Shown here: positions 1 through 6,450 of the stretch, in pieces | Layout of the letters: each line of letters opens with the position of its first letter | How positions within the stretch are numbered: position 1 is the stretch's first letter | Source: Candidatus Woesearchaeota archaeon | GTDB taxonomy: Archaea; Nanobdellota; Nanobdellia; Woesearchaeales; ARS49 | Direction: 5' to 3' | NCBI GenBank assembly: GCA_016203345.1 | Contig: JACQMZ010000118.1 | Location: forward strand, 1-10,316 | Length of the DNA: 10,316 nt | Program-made: the position numbers and the translations under genes | Notes under the pieces: model-generated | Told to the model about the DNA's origin: nothing | The model's input: the letters and a program-made list of their open reading frames with translations, nothing else | Databases searched by the model: none

Positions 1-67
1 GGCGAAGCCGAGCGAGTTCGAAAAATTCGTACTCACAAAATAGCTAAACAGGTACGTAGAGCAAATA
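1..67. other. Left-edge sequence; possible 3' end of an upstream gene
   Basis: The first bases precede the promoter of the GalT-like gene. One forward frame stays open from base 2 and stops with TAG at 41-43, giving a 13-residue tail ending in FVLTK, so this could be the C-terminus of a truncated upstream gene. Another forward frame is open to about base 96 but would run through the TATA box, which makes it less likely. Bases 2-19 (GCGAAGCCGAGCGAGTTC) resemble the reverse complement of a GC-rich element near 3512-3528. The stretch is too short to assign a function. Confidence 0.2.
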
Positions 68-75
68 TTTATATA
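68..75 (+). promoter_or_regulatory. Archaeal TATA box of the GalT-GH133-NnrD operon
   Basis: The sequence TTTATATA lies in an A/T-rich patch. A start site about 26 bases from its centre would fall near base 98, leaving a leader of about 16 bases before the ATG at 114. That leader contains GGGTGGG (104-110), a good archaeal ribosome binding site. The spacing argues for the ATG at 114 over the one at 87, which would lie upstream of the transcript start. Confidence 0.6.
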
Positions 76-113
76 TCATTACGACGATGTTCTTGAATAA
101 AAAGGGTGGGTTT

Positions 114-1043
114 ATGGGAGAGCTGCGCAAGGATTACATCTTAGATGACTGGGTCATCATTTCTTCTTCCCGCGGGGCTCGACCGCACCAGTTTGTTGAG
201 GAGGAAAAAGTTGAGGACAAGACGTGCTTTTTTTGTCCGGGAAGCGAACTCCTTACTCCCAAGGAAATCGGTCGCGTTCCTGCCAAGAACGGCTGGCTAC
301 TCCGCTGGTTCAACAACAAATTCGCGGCAGTCGAGGCGTGCACGACGCAAGCGCTCCAAACACACAACAGGTTTTACACATTTGCTCAAAATTGCGGCAC
401 GCACGAAATCATTGTGGAAACGCCAGATCATGCCAAACAATTGTGGGATCTCTCATTTCAGGATCTTGAACGGGTCTTTACAGTCTACCAGAACCGAATT
501 TTTGCACTGGAAACACAGGGAATGAAGTATGTCTGCGTGTTCAAAAACCACGGTGTCAAAGCAGGCACAAGCCTTGTGCATGCCCACTCTCAAGTAATTG
601 CACAGCCACTCATCCCGAAGCGCGTGCAGGACAAACTTGCTGCCACCCGACGATTTCTACAGTGCCCATACTGCGACATTGTTCAATCAGAAAAAAACTC
701 AGAACGGCGCGTGTTTGAAAACGAACAATTCGCGGCATTTGCGCCATACGCGTCACGATTCAACTACGAAGTATGGATTTTTCCCAAACACCACGCGACC
801 AGACTGGATCAGCTTGACCTGTGCGGCATGGCTGAAGCAGTCCAGCACGTGCTCGCGCGGCTCAAAACCCTCCACTGCTCGTACAACATGACGCTCACGT
901 ACGCGCCAGCAAGCACAGACCTCCACCTGCACGTCGAAATCTGCCCACGCACAGCAACCTGGGCAGGATACGAAATCGAGTCAGGAATCATCATCAACAG
1001 CGTACCCCCAGAAGACGCGGCGAGGTTTTACCGCAATGAGTGA
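114..1043 (+). CDS. galT: Galactose-1-phosphate uridylyltransferase-like (GalT/HIT superfamily) nucleotidyltransferase
   Basis: This 309-residue cytosolic enzyme has the GalT layout. An N-terminal CxxC (CFFC, residues 38-41) is followed by PGSE...TP, then GTHEIIVETP. The active-site motif HAHSQ is at 156-160, with H158 the expected uridylylated histidine. A second half repeats the fold, with CPYC at 184-187 and LHLHVE at 270-275. The two CxxC pairs suggest structural metal sites. GalT transfers UMP between UDP-glucose and galactose-1-phosphate in the Leloir pathway. Related family members instead act as nucleotide-sugar phosphorylases (for example plant ADP-glucose phosphorylase), so the exact substrate is open. 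The start at 114 is chosen over 87 because GGTGGG sits just upstream and the TATA box fits. It overlaps the debranching enzyme gene by 8 bases, and no galactokinase or epimerase is visible. The family call is firm; the substrate is inferred. Confidence 0.88.
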   Translation: MGELRKDYILDDWVIISSSRGARPHQFVEEEKVEDKTCFFCPGSELLTPKEIGRVPAKNGWLLRWFNNKFAAVEACTTQALQTHNRFYTFAQNCGTHEIIVETPDHAKQLWDLSFQDLERVFTVYQNRIFALETQGMKYVCVFKNHGVKAGTSLVHAHSQVIAQPLIPKRVQDKLAATRRFLQCPYCDIVQSEKNSERRVFENEQFAAFAPYASRFNYEVWIFPKHHATRLDQLDLCGMAEAVQHVLARLKTLHCSYNMTLTYAPASTDLHLHVEICPRTATWAGYEIESGIIINSVPPEDAARFYRNE

Positions 1044-2829
1044 AAAAACAGTTCCAGACGTCAAATTCATGCTCGCCAACAGGTCTGGAGCGCTTGCCTT
1101 CTTCTCCCCAATCCCACAATCGCGATACGAAGGGTTTTTCGTCAGACGAAACGGAAAACTCATCAAAACCATAGAATCCCTCAAACTCGACGTGCCAGTC
1201 ACCGGCGTCGTCAACGAACTCTGGCGCGTCATACAAACACGCGACAAGCTCACCGAATACTTCTTCCTCCCACTCAACGAAGAAGCCCTCATTTACGAAT
1301 TGAGCGAACGCAAGGAAATCGAACTCTGCGTTGACATCAAAACCGCAGAAGACAACAGAATCTGGGGACGCCAATACGACTCAAGCCCGGAAGACGGCGC
1401 GCTTGTCATCCGCTTCCGCAAAGAACTTGACCCCCGCGACGACAACAGCGTACACGCAACAGAGTTCGAAGGATACCTTGCCATCGCTGGCGACAACCTC
1501 GAATCCCTCCCACTCCACCACTGGGAAGAACATCAGTATGCGTGGGACGCCGCGAGGCACTCCCCCCCACAAGCGCGATGGGTATTCAAGCCTGCAAAAA
1601 TCAGGTCCACAGGGTTTGCCATCGCGTACGACGACAACAAACAAACAGCCATCACCCGCGCAAAAAACGCATGGGAAAACCGTGAACACCTCAAAAAGGA
1701 ACGCGAAGCCCACGCAGGCAAACTCGTCGCGCCAGTGCCTAAACACGCGCCCCCCACAGTCTCCCTCGCCTATCAATGTGCCAAAAACGCGCTTGACAGC
1801 CTCATCCTTGACGAACACTGCCTCACGGCAGGCATGCCATGGTTTTATCAGTGCTGGACGCGAGACCAGCTCATCAGCATCAACGCACTCGCACGCATCG
1901 GCCACCTTGACATCTGCAGAAAAATATTCACCAGACTCATCGACCAAATCCAGCCAGACGGACTCTTGCCAAACATCGAACAGCACGGAACCCTTCCTGC
2001 CGCAGACGCCACAGGATGGCTCTTCTTCAGACTGCACGAATGGCTCACCCCACTGCTCCGCAACGGACTTCTTGACAAGTATATTTCCAGACGAGAACGC
2101 GACCACATGATTACCGCGCTGTCCACCACCCTTGACACGCTCTGGCGCACGCGCGTCACAGACAACGTCATGCACGTCGGACCCAAAGAATCCTGGATGG
2201 ACACAGAATGGGGAACAGACTCCCGCCAAGGCGCACTCATAGAAATCAACGCACTCCTACTCTCGCTCTTTCGCGCACTCCGACAACTCACCAACCAACA
2301 CGACCCCAGAGAACCAGCAGTACGCAAAGCAGTCATCAAACACTTCTGGACTGGACACTACCTCTCAGACACGGCAGACTCCCAAACCATCAGGCCAAAC
2401 GCATTCATCGCCGCGTACATCCACCCTTCGCTCCTCTCCAAACAACAATGGACAAGTTGTTTTGAACACCTGCTCCCACGCCTCTGGTTGTCGTGGGGTG
2501 GACTTGCCAGCATCGACAAAAAAAGCGAGCTGTACACTGACACGTACACAGGCGAAGACAACAAAAGCTACCACCGAGGAGACAGCTGGTACTGGATTAA
2601 CAACCTCGCCGCAACCGTGATGCACAGAACAGACCCTGAAAAATTCAAGAAACACATTGACAAAATTCTTGACGCGTCAACAACAGAAATCCTGTACAAA
2701 GGAGCCACTGGACACCACGCCGAGTTAAGTTCTGCGAAACAACTCGAAGGCAACGGCTGCCTCTCACAAGCATGGAGCGCGGCAATGTACATCGAGCTGG
2801 TAGAAGAAGTGTACGGCAAACCCAGATGA
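1036..2829 (+). CDS. Amylo-alpha-1,6-glucosidase / glycogen debranching enzyme (GH133-like)
   Basis: This 597-residue protein matches the bacterial/archaeal debranching-enzyme layout. Residues 1 to about 235 form an N-terminal beta-rich domain (GDE_N-like). An (alpha/alpha)6 catalytic domain follows, with the hallmarks AGMPWFYQCWTRDQLIS (265-281), GLLPNIEQ (309-316), ADATGW (323-328), SWMDTEWG (386-393), EINALLLS (403-410), YHRGDSWYW (512-520) and a C-terminal GCLSQAWS (574-581). Carboxylates in conserved places, such as D325 and E563, are candidates for catalysis. The family hydrolyses alpha-1,6-linked glucose at branch points of glycogen or limit dextrin. No signal peptide is seen, so it should act in the cytosol. 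The start overlaps the GalT-like gene by 8 bases and the end overlaps nnrD by ATGA, so the three are translationally coupled. The length fits a one-function GDE lacking the eukaryotic glucanotransferase half. Confidence 0.9.
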   Translation: MSEKTVPDVKFMLANRSGALAFFSPIPQSRYEGFFVRRNGKLIKTIESLKLDVPVTGVVNELWRVIQTRDKLTEYFFLPLNEEALIYELSERKEIELCVDIKTAEDNRIWGRQYDSSPEDGALVIRFRKELDPRDDNSVHATEFEGYLAIAGDNLESLPLHHWEEHQYAWDAARHSPPQARWVFKPAKIRSTGFAIAYDDNKQTAITRAKNAWENREHLKKEREAHAGKLVAPVPKHAPPTVSLAYQCAKNALDSLILDEHCLTAGMPWFYQCWTRDQLISINALARIGHLDICRKIFTRLIDQIQPDGLLPNIEQHGTLPAADATGWLFFRLHEWLTPLLRNGLLDKYISRRERDHMITALSTTLDTLWRTRVTDNVMHVGPKESWMDTEWGTDSRQGALIEINALLLSLFRALRQLTNQHDPREPAVRKAVIKHFWTGHYLSDTADSQTIRPNAFIAAYIHPSLLSKQQWTSCFEHLLPRLWLSWGGLASIDKKSELYTDTYTGEDNKSYHRGDSWYWINNLAATVMHRTDPEKFKKHIDKILDASTTEILYKGATGHHAELSSAKQLEGNGCLSQAWSAAMYIELVEEVYGKPR

Positions 2830-3296
2830 AACTACCGCCACTCAAACCCCGCAAGCGCGTGTCACATAAAGGTCAAAACGGTCATGTGCTTGTCATCGGC
2901 GGAAGCGAAGACTACATTGGAGCTCCAGCGCTCGTCGGCATGGCGGCGCTCGCAGTGTTGCGCTCAGGAGCAGACCTTGTCACTGTCGCCGCGCCAGCCA
3001 AAGTCGCGTGGGCCATCAATTGCATCTCCCCAGACATCATCACCAAAAAAATCCAGTACACGAACACCACAGGAAACGCAGGCATGACTCACGGAGGCAC
3101 AGGAGACGTACTCGCAGGCATCATCGCAGGACTAGTCGCTCAAGGAAACGATCTCCTCACGTCAGCAAGAGTTGCAACTTACGCGAACGGCAAAGCAGCT
3201 GAATTGTTGCACAAAAAAAGGGGATTTGGGTACCTGGCAAGCGATTTAGTCCAAGCACTCCCAATCATTCTTAAGCGATTCCAACACCAGACGTAA
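2826..3296 (+). CDS. nnrD: NAD(P)H-hydrate dehydratase (YjeF C-terminal/NnrD) with central region missing
   Basis: NnrD repairs damaged NAD(P)HX by ATP- or ADP-dependent dehydration and has a ribokinase-like fold. Here both ends of the family are clear. The N-terminus has SHKGQNGHVLVIGGS (residues 12-26), then GAPAL and LRSGADLVTVAAP. The C-terminus has TTGNAGMTHGGTGDVLAGI (around residues 79-97), with the catalytic-type aspartate of GTGD, then a late SDLVQALP. The protein is only 156 residues, against roughly 270-290 usual for this domain. The sequence passes from SPDIITKKIQ straight to YTNTTGN, so the part that normally holds the GPGLG nucleotide-binding turn, the DAD motif, the TPH motif and the LK(G) strand is absent. 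The frame is intact, with no stop. It starts with an ATGA overlap on the GH133 gene; a longer ORF from 2772 is rejected because it lies inside that gene. Activity is doubtful. Confidence 0.82.
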   Translation: MKLPPLKPRKRVSHKGQNGHVLVIGGSEDYIGAPALVGMAALAVLRSGADLVTVAAPAKVAWAINCISPDIITKKIQYTNTTGNAGMTHGGTGDVLAGIIAGLVAQGNDLLTSARVATYANGKAAELLHKKRGFGYLASDLVQALPIILKRFQHQT

Positions 3297-3307
3297 CCAA
3301 CCAACAA

Positions 3308-3315
3308 TTAAATAA
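3308..3315 (+). promoter_or_regulatory. TATA box for the small membrane peptide-lipoprotein unit
   Basis: The sequence TTAAATAA lies in the 53-base gap after nnrD. A start site about 26 bases downstream would be near 3337, giving a short leader that contains GGAGG (3341-3345), four bases before the ATG at 3350. Confidence 0.5.
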
Positions 3316-3349
3316 ACTGGCTCTTACTCGCCCATACGATGGAGGCGTC

Positions 3350-3499
3350 ATGAAAGAAGGAATAGTTTACCTGCACAGTATTGCGGCAGTCATTGTTATC
3401 GGACTCTTGTTGTACACCGTACTGCAACCCAAACAAATAATCCCGCCATCAGATGTCACAGCACAAGCATCAGTCAACGTCGTCTACGAAATCTCATGA
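3350..3499 (+). CDS. 49-residue single-pass membrane peptide, unknown function
   Basis: A strong ribosome binding site (GGAGG at 3341-3345) precedes an ATG that opens a 49-codon frame. The peptide has a short N-terminus (MKEGIVYLHS), one hydrophobic helix (about residues 11-25, IAAVIVIGLLLYTVL) and a short tail with QPKQIIPPSD that should lie outside the membrane. The stop codon overlaps the start of the next gene as ATGA, so the two are probably translated together. I do not recognise the family. The clear ribosome binding site, the TATA box and the coupling support a real gene despite its size. A role with the cysteine-rich lipoprotein is inferred only from the shared unit. Confidence 0.6.
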   Translation: MKEGIVYLHSIAAVIVIGLLLYTVLQPKQIIPPSDVTAQASVNVVYEIS

Positions 3500-4089
3500 G
3501 AATTCAGAATTCGCTCGCTACGCTCGCTCATTCAAGAATTCTCTTTTTTTTAATAATTCTTCAAGCATGCTCTTCTCCGCTGCCCACAAAAGACCTGGAC
3601 AAATTCTTTGAGTGCGCAGACGGCAGGTTTGTCAAATTTGCAGAAGAGTGTTTTGCGAACACGTGCAGGAGTGACGAAGAGTGTAGCATAGTAAAATTCT
3701 CAGGACCCTGCGGGGCATACGATGTACCTGCACCGAAAGGAACAGTGCCTCCAACACTGCACGCTACACGATGCAACGAGCAAAACGAGTGCCGAGCAAT
3801 GCCTGCCGCGTGCGCAGGAGTTGAAACAAGCAAGTACGCAGGAGTTCGCTGCTCAAACAGCATGTGCGTCGGACTCCAACAACAACCCAAAACGCAACCA
3901 TGCCTGTCAGACGCTGAATGCGTGCCATCAGACTGCTGTCATCCACGCACGTGCGTGCACACATCACAACAAGCAGACTGCCGGGACATCATCTGCACAC
4001 AAGAATGCCAACCAGGAACACTTGACTGCGGCGGAAGCTGTGCGTGCGAACAAGGAACGTGTGTAGGTAAAAACTTTTACAGCGAATAG
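3496..4089 (+). CDS. Cysteine-rich secreted lipoprotein, unknown function
   Basis: This 197-residue protein begins with a signal peptide (RILFFLIILQAC, residues 14-25) ending in a lipobox-like LQAC, so C25 is a likely lipidated anchor; Q before A-C is not a typical lipobox residue. The mature part holds 22 more cysteines. One cluster runs over residues 40-124. A second, denser one (136-189) has a CxSDxEC start, a CC pair at 147-148, DCGG (177-180) and CAC (182-184). The spacing suggests disulfide-stabilised modules like the cysteine-cluster domains seen in secreted proteins of several archaea, but I cannot name the family with certainty. The start is the ATG overlapping the previous stop. It lies inside a hairpin/T-tract element, and no alternative ATG occurs before the hydrophobic core. 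It is probably exposed on the cell surface. Confidence 0.72.
   Translation: MRIQNSLATLAHSRILFFLIILQACSSPLPTKDLDKFFECADGRFVKFAEECFANTCRSDEECSIVKFSGPCGAYDVPAPKGTVPPTLHATRCNEQNECRAMPAACAGVETSKYAGVRCSNSMCVGLQQQPKTQPCLSDAECVPSDCCHPRTCVHTSQQADCRDIICTQECQPGTLDCGGSCACEQGTCVGKNFYSE
3498..3551 (+). terminator. Hairpin plus T-tract over the start of the lipoprotein gene
   Basis: GAGAATTC at 3498-3505 is a perfect inverted repeat of GAATTCTC at 3536-3543, and eight T residues follow at 3544-3551. Between the arms lie another GAATTC (3507-3512) and two copies of CGCTCGCT (3512-3519 and 3521-3528). This resembles a hairpin/oligo-U terminator, or a small mobile or repetitive element, placed just after the stop of the 49-residue gene. 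It also encodes the first 18 or so residues of the lipoprotein signal peptide, so it may attenuate read-through. The loop is long (30 bases), so the structure may be weak. Confidence 0.4.
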
Positions 4090-4126
4090 AGCGCCGGAAA
4101 GTTTGCGGAAATAAGCAGGAAACGCA

Positions 4127-4132
4127 TTTAAA
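4127..4132 (+). promoter_or_regulatory. TATA box for the 4155 gene (leaderless start)
   Basis: TTTAAA is centred about 25 bases before the ATG at 4155, so transcription should begin at or next to the start codon. No ribosome binding site precedes that ATG. An ATG at 4145 is out of frame and is ignored. Confidence 0.5.
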
Positions 4133-4154
4133 GAGTGCACTGACATGTTGGACC

Positions 4155-4562
4155 ATGTCGTCGAGTTTTGATATTATGCTTGGAAACACACATCGACTAT
4201 GGTCACAACTCAGACTATTCGCATATGCAAACCGCACAATATGTGAGGTTGGGTTCATCACCGTGTATGCAGGCGAACAAGCTCTTTTGATCTTGCTCAC
4301 TGAACTGGTTCCAGATTATTCAACAACGACAATATCATTATTCGCGCTCGTCGTCCTTACTACTTTCGCCTTTCACAAGCTCGTTATGGAGTCAAGAATA
4401 AGAATTCTGGAGACTGAGGTAGCAACATTGAAACAAGAAATGAAATGTTTTGCCGAGGCTTCAAAACAAACTGCCGACAAGTATATGTCCTTAGCTACGA
4501 ATAAATTGCATGAAGATAAATATTTAAATGAGAAACGCATCACGCTTGACTATGAAAAATAG
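4155..4562 (+). CDS. Membrane-anchored coiled-coil protein, unknown function
   Basis: This 135-residue protein is not recognised. Residues 30-52 are moderately hydrophobic (around VYAGEQALLILLTELV). Residues 58-78 form a convincing membrane helix (TTISLFALVVLTTFAFHKLV). A heptad-like helix then begins with RIRILETEVATLKQEM (81-96) and continues as a charged, probably coiled-coil tail to the C-terminus. A membrane anchor with a cytoplasmic helical arm is plausible. Codons here end in A or T much more often than in the C-ending genes on either side, so it may be of separate origin. Its stop overlaps the next small gene by 11 bases, so the two probably form one unit. The leaderless promoter supports the start. 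Confidence 0.6.
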   Translation: MSSSFDIMLGNTHRLWSQLRLFAYANRTICEVGFITVYAGEQALLILLTELVPDYSTTTISLFALVVLTTFAFHKLVMESRIRILETEVATLKQEMKCFAEASKQTADKYMSLATNKLHEDKYLNEKRITLDYEK

Positions 4563-4695
4563 AACACAGACACAGGAATTTGAACGGTTTCTTGCTTACC
4601 ACAGACGGCAAGCCCTAGCGTCAAAAAAAACCTTGGAAGAACTTGAACAACGCATTAATAAACGATTTGAACGAATCTTCCAACTTCTACGTTAG
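4552..4695 (+). CDS. 47-residue charged helical protein, unknown function
   Basis: The ATG at 4552 lies inside the last codons of the preceding gene and opens 47 codons ending at TAG 4693-4695. The product is highly charged and helix-prone. It contains TLEELEQRINKRFERIFQLL (residues 27-46), which has a leucine/isoleucine spacing that suits a coiled coil, so it may pair with the coiled-coil tail of the upstream membrane protein (inference). It ends with a 4-base convergent overlap (TTAG) against the minus-strand TraB-like gene. That tight fit leaves no gap between the opposing units and supports the frame being real. The family is not recognised, and no ribosome binding site is evident. Confidence 0.45.
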   Translation: MKNRTQTQEFERFLAYHRRQALASKKTLEELEQRINKRFERIFQLLR

Positions 4696-5459
4696 CTCAC
4701 TCTTTCAACCGTAATCCCCTTCATCCTGTACACATCCAGAACAGACGGCTCGCACACGACGTGGGCAACACCGACAACCACTGCAGTTGGCCTCGATGTA
4801 ACATAAGGAATGGAAGCCAGCGCCTGAATTTTGTTGCGGTCAAGCACGAACTTTTCGTAATCCTGATCGTCTTTTGCCAGCTCTGCTACAGCTGCGGCAT
4901 CACCCCTGTCGTATGCCGCGTGCACCTCGTCAATCTTGTCGGTTGCCATTTTGATAACGCGCGGGTGAGTCATCAACGCAAATAGCGGAGGATTTTCCTT
5001 CGCAGTCTTCAATGCAGTAGAGAACTTTTCCCATTTCCCAATACATAAATCACGCTGACGTTCCGGTGACTCCAAACCGTACATAGGCAACTTTTGCCTC
5101 TGTGCGATCTGAAATATGCACCCATCAATTCCAAAGAGATACGTACCACCTTCACCTATTCGGACTGGAGTGATCTTTCCGCATTGGGTGAGGGCGTGCA
5201 TCAAAGGAGCAACACGCGCCCGGTCTTCTGGCGATAATTCAGCAACTAACGATGCAATATTTTCTTGTGTGTGCACGAGCTCTTCACTCGGCGGCTTGCT
5301 GAGATCAAACTCAAACAACACTTGCTCAATCCCTACAAGCTTCTCATAAATGTCAGTTTGGTAACAATCAGCGGCAAAATGCTTGGTGCCAATCCCAACA
5401 GACCTGATGCCGTTATATAATAGATTCCACACAAAAGGCAGTTTGCGCTGTTCAACCAT
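4692..5459 (-). CDS. TraB/GumN (TIKI-like) family protein
   Basis: This 255-residue protein shows the family's motif order. An N-terminal GTKH (24-27) is followed by a strand ending FEFD (49-52). The middle has GIDGCIFQIAQRQKLPMYGLE (110-130, the LD...A...GLE signature) and LDRN (206-209, usually ERN). The C-terminus has VVVGVAHV (227-234), where GxxH matches the second metal-ligand motif of TIKI proteases. Members belong to the EreA/ChaN-like superfamily; some (TIKI) are metal-dependent proteases, but most archaeal ones are uncharacterised. No signal peptide or membrane helix is seen, so it should be cytosolic. The first ATG overlaps the GH15 stop by 8 bases, with GGTGGTGG just upstream as a ribosome binding site. 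It is the last gene of the five-gene minus-strand unit. The function is unproven. Confidence 0.75.
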   Translation of the reverse strand: MVEQRKLPFVWNLLYNGIRSVGIGTKHFAADCYQTDIYEKLVGIEQVLFEFDLSKPPSEELVHTQENIASLVAELSPEDRARVAPLMHALTQCGKITPVRIGEGGTYLFGIDGCIFQIAQRQKLPMYGLESPERQRDLCIGKWEKFSTALKTAKENPPLFALMTHPRVIKMATDKIDEVHAAYDRGDAAAVAELAKDDQDYEKFVLDRNKIQALASIPYVTSRPTAVVVGVAHVVCEPSVLDVYRMKGITVERVS

Positions 5460-6447
5460 TTTCTGCCACCACCATCAAACTCATCGCCCACGCGAGAGGC
5501 GTGTTTTCATTATACCGTTCACTTCGAGCAAAGTACAGTTCTGGGAGCGCGCCATCACGCGTCTGCACAGACCGCACCTTTTCAAGATAATGCCTGTATT
5601 TGTGTTTGTTGCCCAGCATCAGATAAATCACTGCCAGCCACGCAAAACCCATGGTCCACTCCGCCTCTCCGCAATCGTTATAGTATTCGTCTCCGATATA
5701 CCTGCACACGCCACGCTCACGCACCAAAAACAGTTCAACATTTTTCAAGATTTCATCCCTTTGCCACTCTGTGACGATATTGTACGGATAAATCAAGGAC
5801 AACAACGCCAAATCAACAAATTTTGTTTTTGATTCGCGTGGCAACAACGCATTAAGCGCGAGTCTTCCTTTCTCGATCAGCCACTCAGGCACTTCAACAA
5901 TGTCTTTCACTGCCATCAAGCCGGCAACGCATGCGCCAATGCTGGAGGCGTGCACTTCCTCATTCTCCTCCCACATTCCGTTATCTGCATCATGCCAGTA
6001 CTCGATCGCCGCCACATAGTTCACGAGCAATTGCAAGATGCGCACATCGTTTTCATCACGCAGGATTTCAACCCCTTTCGTTGTCAAATCGCCGATTTTG
6101 AAGAGAATCGCGCCAACAGCATCATTCTGCTTATTGCCCCAGTCCTCTACAAACTCCTCAAAGGTTTCAGGATTATACCGCGCGTGAATATACCGCCACG
6201 CAACTTTAGGATGTGGTTGCTTAACCATCCACTCAATCTTGTACTCGTGCTTTTTCAACACGTCAAGCAAAGCATGGTACGTGCGCTTCAATCCGTCCTC
6301 GTCCTGCACTGCTTCCAAGCCAAGAGACGCGTAAATGTTGTCTCGCAACCACGCCTTGTTGTAGCCGGTTTTGACAGTCTTTGAAGCTGCGGCGAACAGG
6401 CCACTCGGATACTGCAGGTTTTTGAGAAGTCTCATTGAATGTTTCAT
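5452..6447 (-). CDS. GH15 glucoamylase-like protein, catalytic domain only
   Basis: This 331-residue (alpha/alpha)6-barrel protein is related to glucoamylases and phosphorylase-kinase alpha subunits, which release or bind glucose at the ends of alpha-glucans. Visible marks are GLFAAASKTVKTGYNKAWLRD (16-36), QNDAVG (107-112), MWEENEEVHASS (158-169, holding the expected general-acid glutamate), EWTMGFAWLA (263-272), LPELYFARSE (301-310, E303 in the usual general-base place) and NTPLAWA (315-321). It is about half the length of typical archaeal glucoamylases because the N-terminal beta-sandwich is absent; it has no signal peptide. The ATG at 6447 is preceded by GTGGTGA three bases upstream, inside the end of the previous gene. 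A second ATG at 6435 is less well placed. Hydrolase, trehalase or kinase-regulator-like roles all remain possible. Confidence 0.8.
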   Translation of the reverse strand: MKHSMRLLKNLQYPSGLFAAASKTVKTGYNKAWLRDNIYASLGLEAVQDEDGLKRTYHALLDVLKKHEYKIEWMVKQPHPKVAWRYIHARYNPETFEEFVEDWGNKQNDAVGAILFKIGDLTTKGVEILRDENDVRILQLLVNYVAAIEYWHDADNGMWEENEEVHASSIGACVAGLMAVKDIVEVPEWLIEKGRLALNALLPRESKTKFVDLALLSLIYPYNIVTEWQRDEILKNVELFLVRERGVCRYIGDEYYNDCGEAEWTMGFAWLAVIYLMLGNKHKYRHYLEKVRSVQTRDGALPELYFARSERYNENTPLAWAMSLMVVAENG

Positions 6448-6450
6448 GTT

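Noticed and set aside
87..113. Earlier ATG for the GalT-like gene
   Set aside because: It lies upstream of the predicted transcript start and lacks a ribosome binding site, while the ATG at 114 has GGTGGG just before it and begins at a typical GalT N-terminus.
1331..2110. 259-residue open frame on the plus strand in another phase of the GH133 gene
   Set aside because: Its composition is low-complexity Ser/Thr/Pro/Gln, as expected for an off-frame reading of C/A-rich DNA; the GH133 motifs belong to the other frame.
1381..2229. 282-residue open frame on the minus strand inside the GH133 gene
   Set aside because: It is a shadow of the strongly C-ending codon use of the real gene. It has no promoter, ribosome binding site or recognisable motifs, and lies wholly within a well-supported CDS.
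3500..3541. Possible CRISPR repeat or cloning-vector remnant (three GAATTC sites and CGCTCGCT copies)
   Set aside because: There is no spacer-repeat periodicity, the reading frame of the lipoprotein runs through it and the flanks look native; a short repeat or hairpin explains it better.
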